DNA of 64,000 nucleotides from Gnetum montanum (Eukaryota; Streptophyta; Gnetopsida; Gnetales; Gnetaceae), in assembly GCA_015680685.1 (NCBI GenBank), contig MNCI01002316.1:223729-287728 (forward strand). The letters run 5' to 3'. The position numbers and the translations under genes were made by a program. This document shows, piece after piece, positions 22,460 through 32,689 of the stretch. Within the stretch, counting starts at the first letter, position 1. Each line of letters starts with the position of its first letter. The notes beneath the pieces were generated by a model. The model had not been told where the DNA came from. It ran no database searches and was given only the letters and a program-made list of their open reading frames with translations.

Positions 22460-23875
22460 ATGACAAGGAGAAAGAGAGCTTGTTATCTGATCAATTCCTT
22501 GACGAATCTATCCTTACAAGTGCTATTAATGCACAAATGCCTGATGAACCAAAATGGTACGACACCATCCTCACTTATCTGCTCAAGCAAGAATTTTCAC
22601 AAGGGTTGGACACTAGAAAGAAACAACAGTTTCTTCACTGGGTCAAATATTTCATGGAGATTAATGAAAACCTTTACAAGGTTTATCTTGATGGCTTGGT
22701 ACATTGGTGTATCGCTAATACGGATCAACTGTGCATTCTCCAGGATGCTCATGAAGGTCCTTGTAGGGGCCATTATGTTGGAAGATGCACAACCATAAAA
22801 ATCCTTATGGCATGGTATTATTGGCCAATAATCTTCAAGGATGCACATCAATTCATCCGTGCTTATGTTCATTGCCAGAGGGATGGTGGAATGACAGCTC
22901 AAATGGAGGGGCCACAACAATGGATACAACCTCTCAAACCATTTGACATTTGGGGCATTGAATTTATGGGTTCCATTGCACCTTTATCAAATGGAAAGGC
23001 ATATATAATAGTCATAGTTGACTATTGTACCAAGTGGGTAGAAGCAACAACTGTCACCAACTGTACATCCACCACTGTTGCTCAGTTTGTATAACAAAAC
23101 ATTGTAAATAGGCTTGGTGTACCTTGTGTGTTAATTTCTAATAATGGAACTCATTTTATATGTGCCACTTTCTGAAAGTTGATGTAACACTTGTGGGTTG
23201 AACATAAATTCAGAACACCATATCACCCGCAAGCCAATGGTCAAGCTAAGGTCACTAATTAGGAGATTACAAAAATCTTAATATGTACCATTAGCAAATA
23301 CTGAAGGGATTGGAGCACTAAATTAAATGATGCCCTTTGGGCCTATCGCTCCACATGGAAACTTCCCATAGGTTATTCTTCCTATGAGCTTGTGTACAGA
23401 AAACTACCAACATTTTCCGTCCAATCCGAGATCCGTACACTCTCTACAGCCTATGACCTTGACCTAAATCTAAGTCTAGCATAGAAAGAATGATTAATGA
23501 GTCTCAACTTGCTAGAAAAAAATCGGTTAATGGCCCTATCATCCAACAAAACGCATAAGGCATTCAACAAGAAATGCCATGACCTCAAAATAAGAAAATT
23601 CAAGTTTCAACCAGGAGACAAAGTTCTCTATTGAAATCCTACACATGTACCTCAACGAACCAAATTTCAAACACTGTGGGAAGGACCTTACATCATTTAT
23701 GAGACTTTTTCATCTAGGGCCATGATCATCTACAAACCTGATAGCCCAAACAAGAAATAACTAGTCAACATTCAACAAATAAAACCTTTCCATGAACCCA
23801 AGCCAACCAATGCAACAAACACCTTGTTAGATGAACAACCATGCTTAATCTTTTGGATCTCTCCCTTCTAACTTA
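22460..23875 (+). pseudogene. Element A integrase
   Basis: The longest open frame of the element (22396-23094) covers the end of RNase H, the zinc domain and the start of the core. The HHCC finger reads H..GH...AYVHCQRDG, with its first Cys changed to Tyr. The core has FDIWGIEFMG (first Asp kept), ISNNGTHF (second Asp to Asn) and YHPQANGQAKVTN (catalytic Glu to Lys). The C-terminal part has FQPGDKVLY and LWEGPYIIYE. All three damaged residues fit G-to-A change. Confidence 0.92.
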
Positions 23876-25880
23876 GTTGTGGAGGAGATGGCCACCCATA
23901 CTAACACCTTAGGTGGCTTCTCAGTTTTTGATCTTTTCGTTCTACACATTTTTGGTTTTACAATTTTTTGTTTTCATCTTCTTTGTTTTACATCTTTATT
24001 TTACATATTTCTATTTTTAAGGTTATTGGTCTTTTCTTAAGTTTTTCACCTTAATATATTCAATATCTATTGTCTACTCTTTTACTTTATTTTATGGTTA
24101 TGTTTGCTTATGTTTGATGTGTTTCCCTACTTTTTTTGCTAATAAGGTGGTGGGTACAATGGTAATGCACTACTTGATGGCGGTATGCTTTATTTGTAAT
24201 TTGATTATTGATGTCTGGTTTTTGACTTTGAATGTCATTACTAATGACTAGGACATGGTTTCTTTTCATGTAACAGGCAGTGAGTCCACATCATCCACCC
24301 ATCCAAATACTCTATGGTTTTCCTTGTTTTGGAAGCATGCAGTCTCTTCTTCATTAATACAACTTTAAGAAATTGATGACTTATGTAGTTTTCAGAATTG
24401 GAAAGGAATCAAAGGTTTGGATAGGGTGTGGCTTCAAAGGGATGTGGTATTCTTCATGTTTTTCTATTTTCTTGTGTGTAGGAGTGTTCTTGTAAGCTTC
24501 TCACTGTTCTGCATCATTTCACAATAGGAAGTCCAATAAGTTCTTACATGGTGTGGACATCACAAAAAAAAATGAGGATTCAAAGCACACCCCTTGGACA
24601 AAATAAATGTAAAAAATGCATGGGTCTTTCCATGGTGTGGTTCCCATTCAAAAAAAACACATGGGAATTCAAAGCACACCCCTTAGACCAAATAAAAGGG
24701 CTACAAGCACTGGTTATGAGACTTGTCTCATCTCCTCTAACTAAGGCCATTTCTCACTTCCTACCTTCACTCCAATTTGGAACAGTGGTTGTTTTGTAGG
24801 AGCATTCTTGTGTCTCAGGGGATGGACTTGCCTTAGAATGTCGATGCGAAGTCACTGAAAGTGGTTGGTTTTGATCTGGATTAAGGAAGGATCCTACCAA
24901 GTTAATTAATCACAAATTCCACAAGGGACTACATGTGACCATAATTAGGAACTCCATTCCACTCTCTCTATCATCCATCTATGCTTTTCATGCCTCACCT
25001 CACTACTGGTTTTATGTTTTAATTCAATGTTTTTGTTTGATGTGTCGAGTTTCTCAGTCAATTACTTTTGGGTTTTTGTACTTAACTTTCCATAACCATT
25101 AATCATCCATGATGCCCACGAACTCCTTGGTTTGAAGTTATGCAAGGGCATAAAAGGCTTGTGCCTACTTTGGGGAGGACCCATTTGCATATCTTTTGGT
25201 TTAGTTAAGTTAAGTTCATTACCCTTAGACATTGTTACAATCAAATTCTTTTTATTTACCCCATTGATGTCATCCAATTGTATGCACCTTCATAACTATT
25301 TGTAATGAACTCCTTTTTATTGTTGTGAATACCCTCTTTCTAGTATTCCTTGTGTTAAGATTTTTCTGAATTTTATGGATTGCTTCTCTTGTTTAACCCA
25401 TTCATCAGTCTTTTCACTAACAACATCAAGCAACCAATCTATTGCAATGACAACCTGGCCAGATAGAATCACTGATGAGACAAGGTACTCAATCATTATC
25501 TATTGCATTATAAATACTAATCCTTGGTTTTGTTTTGGTAGTGGAAAGCATGGATTGGAAGCAAACTGTCTTCACCAAGGAGGATGCAACCATATCACTC
25601 ACAGGAGATTGTTCATAACCGCTGGATCTCTTCTACCTCTCCCTCATTCTTCTGTTGCCAAGAGGGGTTGGATGTCCTTTGGATCCCTTGGTGTTCTTTC
25701 CTATTGTCATGAACACCCAATGATGTACACAATTGTAATATTGTATGCTTGGGTACTTTTGTACTTGTTTGTTTTCTCTATGTCACTCTGCATGTCAGTC
25801 AGATAAGTTCACACCCCCTAATATAATTTGTAAAGGACTTGTTCCTCTTCTTCTATACTCAAGGATGAGTTTTCATTTAG
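23876..25880 (+). other. Post-integrase region of element A
   Basis: Starts with GTTGTGGAGGAGATGGCC, shared with the equivalent place in D near 55.76 kb. A local duplication at about 24546-24690 repeats TGGTGTGG and TTCAAAGCACACCCCTT. A 143-codon open stretch (25375-25806) has no family I recognise. Unlike D there is no accessory coding sequence, so A may have lost it. The stretch ends in AAGGATGAGTTTTCATTTAG. Confidence 0.6.
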
Positions 25881-25891
25881 TCATGGGGGTA
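25881..25891 (+). other. Polypurine tract of element A
   Basis: CATGGGGGTA immediately before the 3' LTR tip TGATAAATC. B has the same ATGGGGGTA, and D has ATGGGGATA on its own strand. Confidence 0.8.
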
Positions 25892-26764
25892 TGATAAATC
25901 GTGTTTTTCAATGCTCTGATATCGAGGTGGCCACAATATCAAGTATGCAATATCGTGGCCCAAGATGTGATATTGTACATTCAATATCACAGGGTTACTC
26001 TCGGGTCTACAAATATAGCACCCAAGTGCACAATTGGGAGTAAGTTTTTAGCAATCAAGTAGTGAAACTCTTGCAGTTTGTCCATTTGAAAGTTAGAATA
26101 TTTTCCAAGTGCCTATAGTAGGAGGTTTATGTGTGAACGGATCTTTATTCAAGCATTGATGTACCTGAGCACACCATTGTGTTGGCAATAAAGATGGCTC
26201 TTTGATCCATTCCTTGCAGCACGTAAGACTTTCTTTCTTATGCATTTACATATTGTTATTTCATGCAATTTACATTAATGTTATTTATGCAGTAATTAAT
26301 TTTGATTAATAAAGCAACTTATTAAGATACACAAGCATGACCCCCTTTGAGCATACGTGTGACACTTGGTAGCTTAGAAATGACTAGTGTTTAATAGCCC
26401 CGCAGTGTTTGCACAAAGTTCAAGATGTGTCCGAGAAGTGGGAACGGTTACTTATGTTAGGCTAGATTAGACTATAGTTTACTTAGCAATTAATCGGTTT
26501 TACTTTTAATCACTCTTACTTTTATTCTTTTTCTAGGTGAGTAATTCCATGAAAACACAAAATAATAAAAATCATATGCCTCGGTCACACTTAACCATAC
26601 AATTGCATTCCACAAGTGGGACTGGGAAGCCAATGAATGAACAACATAGACACACTGTTTAGCTCTAGTATACTTAGTAATTATAGTCTGAGGAATTTAA
26701 CCAAATTGCACATGAATGCTTGTGATTCCTATGGTTGGGTGTAGGGGTACCTTGTCGCTCATCA
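25892..26764 (+). mobile_element. 3' LTR of element A
   Basis: Collinear with the 5' LTR, with a ~15-bp insertion near 26490. Differences are mostly transitions, so the insertion is not recent. It ends CTCATCA followed by the CTAGT duplication. Confidence 0.93.
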
Positions 26765-27560
26765 CTAGTCATTTTATATAGCTTACTTGTTATGCTTGCT
26801 TGGACTATTATTACCTTCTTAATCTAGCTAATTCCTCATGTAGTCAATAATGGCTCATCTTTACTATTTGGCATGTCAATCTCCATGTCTTAGTCACATT
26901 CTTCTCCATCATCTTGTTCAAGTCCTTGCTTTCTTATATTCCTTCTTTCCTATATTTTTTGGGGGTCCTTCTTGTAATTTCTATCAAGATTTCTCCTAGG
27001 ATTTATTTAAGGGTATCTTTTTTTGATTTCTTTTTAAAGCTTTGTCTCTTTTCCTTCTAGCTAGCTTGTAATCTTTCTCATCAAAATTCAAGGATGTAGA
27101 TGATCACTGTTAGATTATATGAGAGGCATACCAATTTTTTCTCTCCTGAGATTTTAGTATTCATAAGTTATCCTGTTGGAGGCTTTAGGCCTAAAAATCC
27201 TTCTTTTATCATGATCCTACTTAGCATTAGTAAGATCCTCATTTATAAAATTATGTGGAGGATGTGAGGGATCCTGTGATATAGATCTTTAATGGAAGGC
27301 TCTCTATGACTAGTTGGTTGCATCATCCCTCTCTAATTGAGATGCATATGACATGTTGTTATTACCCTTCTCATACTCATGCCTTGCCTCCATTTTCTTG
27401 TCTAGTTTGCATTGGATCTCATCAAGTTGGTAGGGTCTAGAGATTCTTTAATCAAGAAAATAGCCACTTGCAACATGATCCATCTTAGACCTCATTAAGA
27501 TGACTTAGAGTATTGAATGAACTAATCTATTATGGTGCATCAAAATATTTTAAAAGATAA
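26765..27560 (-). pseudogene. gag: Element H gag remnant, part 1
   Basis: Continuation of the split gag. On the minus strand, a Glu/Lys/Arg-rich segment leads to a DEPLLTT string that parallels DEPLLATG in D and DEPLLATRG in A, just before the A insertion point. Heavily interrupted. It differs from A and D in its N-terminal half, so H is a diverged relative. Confidence 0.55.
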
Positions 27561-27622
27561 AACTTTTAAAAATTCTATATTGATTATATCAAATACTAAC
27601 TAAAACTAAATTGTTAGTATCA

Positions 27623-27640
27623 TTCCTAGCAATGATGCTA
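27623..27640 (-). other. Element H primer-binding site (tRNA-Asp)
   Basis: Minus-strand TAGCATCATTGCTAGGAA aligns with TGGCGCCGTTGCCGGGGA, all differences being transitions. Two bases separate it from the LTR tip at 27643. Confidence 0.7.
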
Positions 27641-27642
27641 AA

Positions 27643-28175
27643 TGATAAATGACAAGTATGCCCAATGCTCAGTCATATAATGCTTAAATGTCATAGTAAA
27701 CCATGTCATAATTTGTGGATGAACTAGAAATAGTGATTGGTCTAGTTAGGTGATTGCTTTTCACTATCTACCTACTAGTAGTAACTTTTATTTGATATGA
27801 TTAATACTAGTTGTGGTTTATGATTAATGATGTTGCAGTGACCATAATTCTAATTATGTATCAAAATGACTAAAAATAGTACTTTAATCTAATCAAGTAA
27901 TAACATAGATAAATTCTATTCTAGCCTAGTGTGATGAATGTTCATTTCATATTCAACAATTACATTCTTGGATATATGCATTAACTACAAAGATTAATCA
28001 AGTGATCCAAATTCATATTACAAAGAGATCATAGAAATAAATTGATAGAGCTTTATTACACTATAACCGAATGATATCATAAATGTAGTTGGTGGTAGGA
28101 ATTTATAGCTAAAAGTAGATCAAGAGTTAGCCCATCTATGTCAACACACAAATGTTGTGTTAATGCAATATTTGA
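27643..28175 (-). mobile_element. Degraded 5' LTR of element H
   Basis: Begins TGATAAATGACAAGTATGCCC, a decayed version of TGATGAGTGGCGAGGTACCCC, followed by CTCAGTCATATAATGC (compare CTCAACCATATGAATC). A TTTATAG TATA candidate lies near 28105. TGTCAACACACAAATG and TTGTGTTAATGC words follow. The outer end is approximate. Confidence 0.55.
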
Positions 28176-28620
28176 AATTTAAAATTTTTTATTCTTCATC
28201 ACCATATTAAATGTCTTATTTAAAATTATCATGTTGTTGTGTTTCTATTCAAAAATTCAAAAAAAATGAATCATGCCGAAAGTTTTTATCAAACTTATTA
28301 TTTCATTTTATAATTCCTACAAGCAATATAGGAAAGTATCATTGTCAATCATTAGTGATAGATGCATAAATAAGTGAAGGATCATCATTTAGAGGATTAA
28401 TGCTCATCCTTCTAAGGTGGGGTTCTAGGAGTATGCTAGATGAACAAAAGCCTAACCTTCTTTGAGTGATTGTGCCTAGGCTCAACCCAAGTCTTACAAC
28501 TTGAGAAATAAGTATCTTACCATTACTCCAAGTGATGGTTCCTATATAATCAATTAACAAATGAAGAGACTTTTGACATATACTTTTGAAAGTTATAAGT
28601 TCCAACTAAATTTGAGGGAT
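28176..28620. other. No feature seen
   Basis: AT-rich sequence. A short minus ORF at 28345-28605 has no recognisable motif. Confidence 0.5.
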
Positions 28621-28701
28621 GTTAGAATCCAAAATAATTGAAACATAGGTACACCCTAAGATTTATAGAAGTTTATAGCTCAATACTATCTAGTAGAATC
28701 A
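28621..28701 (-). mobile_element. SINE body joined to a tRNA-Asp pseudogene
   Basis: On the minus strand, TTTTGATTCTACTAGATAG, TATTGAGCTATAAAC, AATCTTAGGGTGTACC and TTTCAATTATTTTGGATTC follow the SINE consensus from box B to the end. The usual GGTGTTAGCC head is absent, and a tRNA-Asp sequence stands in its place. Confidence 0.75.
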
Positions 28702-28773
28702 AAATATTGCCAGGGATCAAACCTGGGTCACCCGCATGATAAGTAAGAATACTTACCACTATACTACAATGAT
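28702..28773 (-). pseudogene. tRNA-Asp pseudogene, full length
   Basis: Minus strand: ATCATTGTAGTATAGTGG, TAAGTATTC, an anticodon arm with ATC in place of GTC, GCGGGTGACCC, GGTTTGATCCCTGGCAAT. It aligns over the whole 72 nt with plant tRNA-Asp(GUC). The acceptor stem no longer pairs and the anticodon has a G-to-A change, so it is not functional. It sits at the head of a SINE body. The 54-base flank on its 5' side recurs beside the tRNA half at 36931. Confidence 0.85.
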
Positions 28774-30019
28774 GGCCACTTCCCTTGGTAGCTTCTCTGG
28801 AGAGGCTGTTGAGTAGGAGAAGGAGATAACTATATAGACTACGCTCTAGAGTTAATGAGAACATAGTCCTAGACTTAGGCAAAAATCTAGTCTCCAAAGG
28901 CCCCCAAAGCATAGCATAGGCATCTGCATTAGCTCTAGCACATCTCTAGTAGTAGCATTTGTCATTTTTGCATCCCCTTTTCCCAAAAAATTGTAATATG
29001 CTCTAGAGCATACACCTAAAGCATAGTCTCCAAAAGTTGCATGTTTAGCATTGTTTGGCATGTTTTGGAATTTCTTAGGTATATTACAATCTTCTCCATG
29101 CAGCTATGCAATGTAGTCATAGTCTCTCAACTTCATAGACTTCGACATAGCAATGACACCACTCAACACTGTAGAGCCTAACACTAGAGCATAGTTGGGG
29201 TGAGCGTAGTCCCAACTATCCCAAAGTCTAGTCCCACCTACCACTGCACCACATGGCACATGATCTACATTTTAGGCTAACCCTAGTCCTACAAATACCC
29301 CTGTGCTTCACATTTTATGGGTTGGCTTCCATTTTCCTGGGTTGGCACTTTTGCATTTTGGGCAATTTGGCATCTTGGCACTTAGCTCCATGGGTGAACA
29401 AGACCCAGAGCACACCACACCGATAGAGAGGCAAAGTTGCACACCACAAGCCACTACAGCCCCATCACACCCCTACAAAACACTATCTAGCACACTATGA
29501 TGGCCAACTTGGTAGGCATGGTACACCATGGTGAGTGCCAGACTTCATCGCCTAACACCACCAAGATTGTGACTATGCTCCCACTACACCTATTTATACA
29601 TCACGTACCTCCTCATAGTTCCTTTACAGTTAACTATGCTTCGCCCACTTGGGATGGTGCTGCTTTCTCTTTTGCTCACCTACACATTTTTAGCAATTTC
29701 TCTTACATTTCAGCATTTACTCGCATTTTCACTATTTTTCTAAACATATTCTTGCATTTGCACTCTCATTTTACACCAAAAAATTCAACTACGCTCACCA
29801 TAATTAACACCATGGAAGTTGCAAACACCATGTAAACCCTTGCATTCATTTCAGTGTAACACCCCATAAGTCCCAATTCGATCAGCAAGACCATTCTAGG
29901 CACCTTACCTCCATTTCTAGCAGGCCATTATGTGGATGTGGGCTGAAGGTTGTATGACTGCAAACCTCTTAGTGCACCATTCTGGCCTCCAATGTTTTTG
30001 ATTTCTATAGTTTTCTAAT

Positions 30020-30520
30020 GCTAAAAGGAGGGCCTGCCATGGCCTTAAACTAGCATCCACAGACTGAAATGGCCTTAAACTGAAAATAGCCTAAAATGGC
30101 CCAAAACTAGCATCACGCGTGGCTTGGAATGACCTTAAACTTCCACTGTGACCTAGAATGGCCCAAAACTATCACTTTTCACATTGCTTTCCCTTTCATT
30201 TGTGCATTAACTTTGCTACACAGTTGTTGCTTGATGTTGTTTTTCTAGTTGATTTTTGCAAGATCTTACAAGCACATAGCATGAATATACACACAACATT
30301 CCACCTCACACAGTAAGGTAAGCATTTATTAGCCATGATGCCAAAACTAACACAACTTGTCCTTAGGTTATGATGTAAAACTAGCACAATAGCATGTCCA
30401 CTATGACATTAAACTCGCACACAACAGTATCCTAGGACTATAAACTAGCACTCCACGGTCTACTAGGACCTTAAAATGGGTTCACATTTTACTAGGACCT
30501 TAAACTGGCATTTTTTTGAT
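30020..30520. repeat. Minisatellite-like GACCTTAAACTAGCA units
   Basis: Phrases such as GGCCTTAAACTAGCAT, GGCCCAAAACTAGCA and AGGACCTTAAACTGGCA recur about every 25-35 bases. Further blocks lie at 32530-32632 and, inverted, at 35540-35830 and 36010-36130. They mark the start of the E-family LTR. Confidence 0.75.
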
Positions 30521-31849
30521 CTTGGAGCACTTGCCATCAGTGTGGCCTTCGGTGCACTTACAACATCATCTTACTTGGCACTTTCACTAGCTTCCCGAGC
30601 ACTTGTAATTGGTTCAGCTTTTGATGCATCTGCAACATCTTCACATTTGGCATTTCATTTGCATTTCATGTTTTGTGGTTTTCTTGTCTCCTCAGATTTG
30701 TGTTTGCAAGATGAAGCCCTAGAGGTGGTCATGCAAAGGTCCATCTCATCACAATGCAAGTTACCGCATCACTCCAATGTGCATGATTGGACTAGCTCAG
30801 CCTCTCAAGAGTACACATCCCCTTCCTCATCCTATTATAGCCTATGCATGTCCTTGCATTATAGCCTATGCACACCTACTCCTGAACCCCAATCCCCTTT
30901 TACCTTGCATTTCCCTGCCTTCCCCTACATCACTAAGCTTGCAAATCCCTCCAATGCACGTGACACCTTCTCTAATTCAACTGAAAAACCCATAGCAGAC
31001 ATAACATAACTTATCCCATGGGGAACCTCTATGGGCTAGTCAAAGCCCAAGAAAATGTAATGAAACTTATCCTAGGGAGGAAACACTTTCCCTACAGACA
31101 TAACGCAATTACACTAAAGTAAATCCCATTAGATGGCATGCAGTTCACCTAATGGAAAACATCCCATAGCTAGCATTTTGCAATATGTAGAACCCAAAGC
31201 AAGTTTTCTTCATAGCCACCAAAGCAAAAAACGTAAGAAAAAAAGAGAGAACAAGACAAAAACATGTCCCCAAGCAAAAAAAAAAAAAAACTAGCAAAGC
31301 TACAATTTCATAACAGGTCCAACCCTGAACTCGCATTGACCTTCTCATAAGCACTTCGACAAGAGGTCACAATTTCAAGGGCAAACCATGTTGGTGCCAT
31401 GGATGCTGACTCTCTCAAAAGCATTCCAACGAGAGGTGACTATTTTGACAGTAAGCCACCTTAGTGCCATGATCACCATCAGTTGTGCTGACTTTGCATC
31501 TTGCAGCATGACATCCTATTTACATTTTTCCTTCCCTGGCATCCTTAGCATATTACCTTTATGCCTATACCTTCAGCATACCCCTACCCATAGCACTCTT
31601 GAACATGGTGGAATGACACCTGATGCGATACTGACGAGTGATGTTAGTGCCACTTCTGCTTTGGTGTTTTGCATTCTTTTTCAACATCTATTGAGCCACT
31701 CCTCCAAATGTTAATAAAGAGGGGCCAATGAAACACCATAAAATTTCAAGCTATAGCTTCTCAATCATAAATTTGGTGAAGTGTCAAAATGGTGGCACTT
31801 TGCCCAAATTTTTCTAAGTGTTGAGACTGCTTCCCACTATTTGGACTAT

Positions 31850-32420
31850 GCTTTAGATCATAGTCAAAGTGTAGTTAACACAAATGCCATTTTTGCAAGA
31901 TTTTTTCTAAGTATTAGAATGTTGACACTTGCTACAAATTTTTCTAAGTGCTGAGACTACGCTTTCCACTATTGGGACTACACTCTAGACCATAGTTAGT
32001 GTAGTCAACATAGAACACCAATTTTTTTGCAAAATTTTTCTAACTGTTGTGACTACACTGGGGAGCGTAGTCAACATAGATAGTTTGGAAGTCCAATTTA
32101 TGCCAAAATTTTCCTAAGTGTCTAGACTATGCTCTTACTGCTAAGACTATGCTCTAGAGCGTAGTCAGTGTAGTCAACCCTAGATGCCAGATTTTGCATA
32201 ATTTTTCTAACTGTTAGACTACACCTCAAGACTACGCTCTAGAATGTACTCAGTGTAGTCCATCTAGAAGCTAGATTTTGGATGAATTTCTCTAAGTGTT
32301 GAGCCTACACTCACTACACTCAGGAGCATAGTCAACCTTCCCTAGAGCATAGTCAACACTTAGCCACATTTTTCCAATTTTTGACTAGATTTTTGCCTAA
32401 GTCTGGGACTACACTCTCAC
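31850..32420. promoter_or_regulatory. GACTACGCTCT palindrome cluster (plus arm)
   Basis: GACTAYGCTCTAGAGC followed by RTAGTC is nearly self-complementary over 22 bases, best at 32145-32166. Partial copies occur near 31850, 31976, 32050, 32224, 32310 and 32410, and again at 28837. They lie upstream of the E-family TATA box in sequence order. Confidence 0.6.
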
Positions 32421-32657
32421 CTAGTCCAGAGTGAAGTTAAGCATAGACATGCAGAATAGCCTCCAAAGGTCTCCATAATGCAACACCAACATTCACCTGA
32501 GCTCCAATAGACCTTTGGCAATGCCATGGCCTTAAACTAGCAATGTCATGGTCCACCATGGCCTTAAACTGGCACCTACAGCTCAAAATGACCTTAAACT
32601 AGCAATGGCCTAAAATGGCCCAAAACTAGCATCATGTGCTCATCAACAAACTAGTAA

Positions 32658-32682
32658 TGAGTGAGAATACTTACCACTATAG
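32658..32682 (-). pseudogene. tRNA-Asp 5' fragment
   Basis: Minus-strand TATAGTGGTAAGTATTCTCA equals the D arm and the start of the anticodon arm of tRNA-Asp. It lies at the junction between the two inverted arms. The sequence after it (CATTACTAGTTTG) resembles what follows the fragment at 36931. Confidence 0.6.
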
Positions 32683-32689
32683 AGAGGTT

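Larger units (their letters stand above)
16532..26764 (+). mobile_element. Element A: complete Athila-like Ty3/gypsy retrotransposon
   Basis: A 10.2-kb element with two LTRs (858 and 873 bp) that begin TGATAAATC and end CTCATCA. Both flanks carry the perfect 5-bp target-site duplication CTAGT (16527-16531 and 26765-26769). A tRNA-Asp primer site follows the 5' LTR and a purine-rich ATGGGGGTA precedes the 3' LTR. Gag, protease, RT, RNase H and integrase appear in gypsy order. The GIDPRICQH motif before RT corresponds to the Athila GISPSICMH signature. All reading frames are broken and several catalytic residues are changed, so it is dead. It inserted into the gag of element H. Confidence 0.95.
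28776..32640 (+). repeat. Plus arm of a long-LTR family (element E)
   Basis: Order of segments: the end part of an LTR with TATA-like CCTACAAATACCCC near 29292 (28776-29930), then the beginning of another copy (29940-30480), then a middle part (30480-32400) and a short restart (32400-32640). The opposite arm has beginning-middle-end in one continuous run, so this arm looks like two LTR copies joined end to start. No enzyme motif is present. Small ORFs are shadows of repeated LTR sequence. Confidence 0.65.

Noticed and set aside
22597-22929. 110-codon minus ORF opposite the integrase
   Set aside because: Shadow of the integrase zinc-finger region; the same shadow appears in D (56664-57128 plus).
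25375-25806. 143-codon ORF near the end of element A
   Set aside because: No recognisable domain, low-complexity hydrophobic end, and no counterpart in D or B. Kept only as a note in the post-integrase region.
28702-28773. Functional tRNA-Asp gene on the minus strand
   Set aside because: The acceptor stem does not pair and the anticodon is altered from GTC to ATC.
30476-31009. 177-codon plus ORF, the second longest in the window
   Set aside because: It lies in family E LTR sequence, has no motif, and its inverted copy near 34.8-35.1 kb does not keep the frame.
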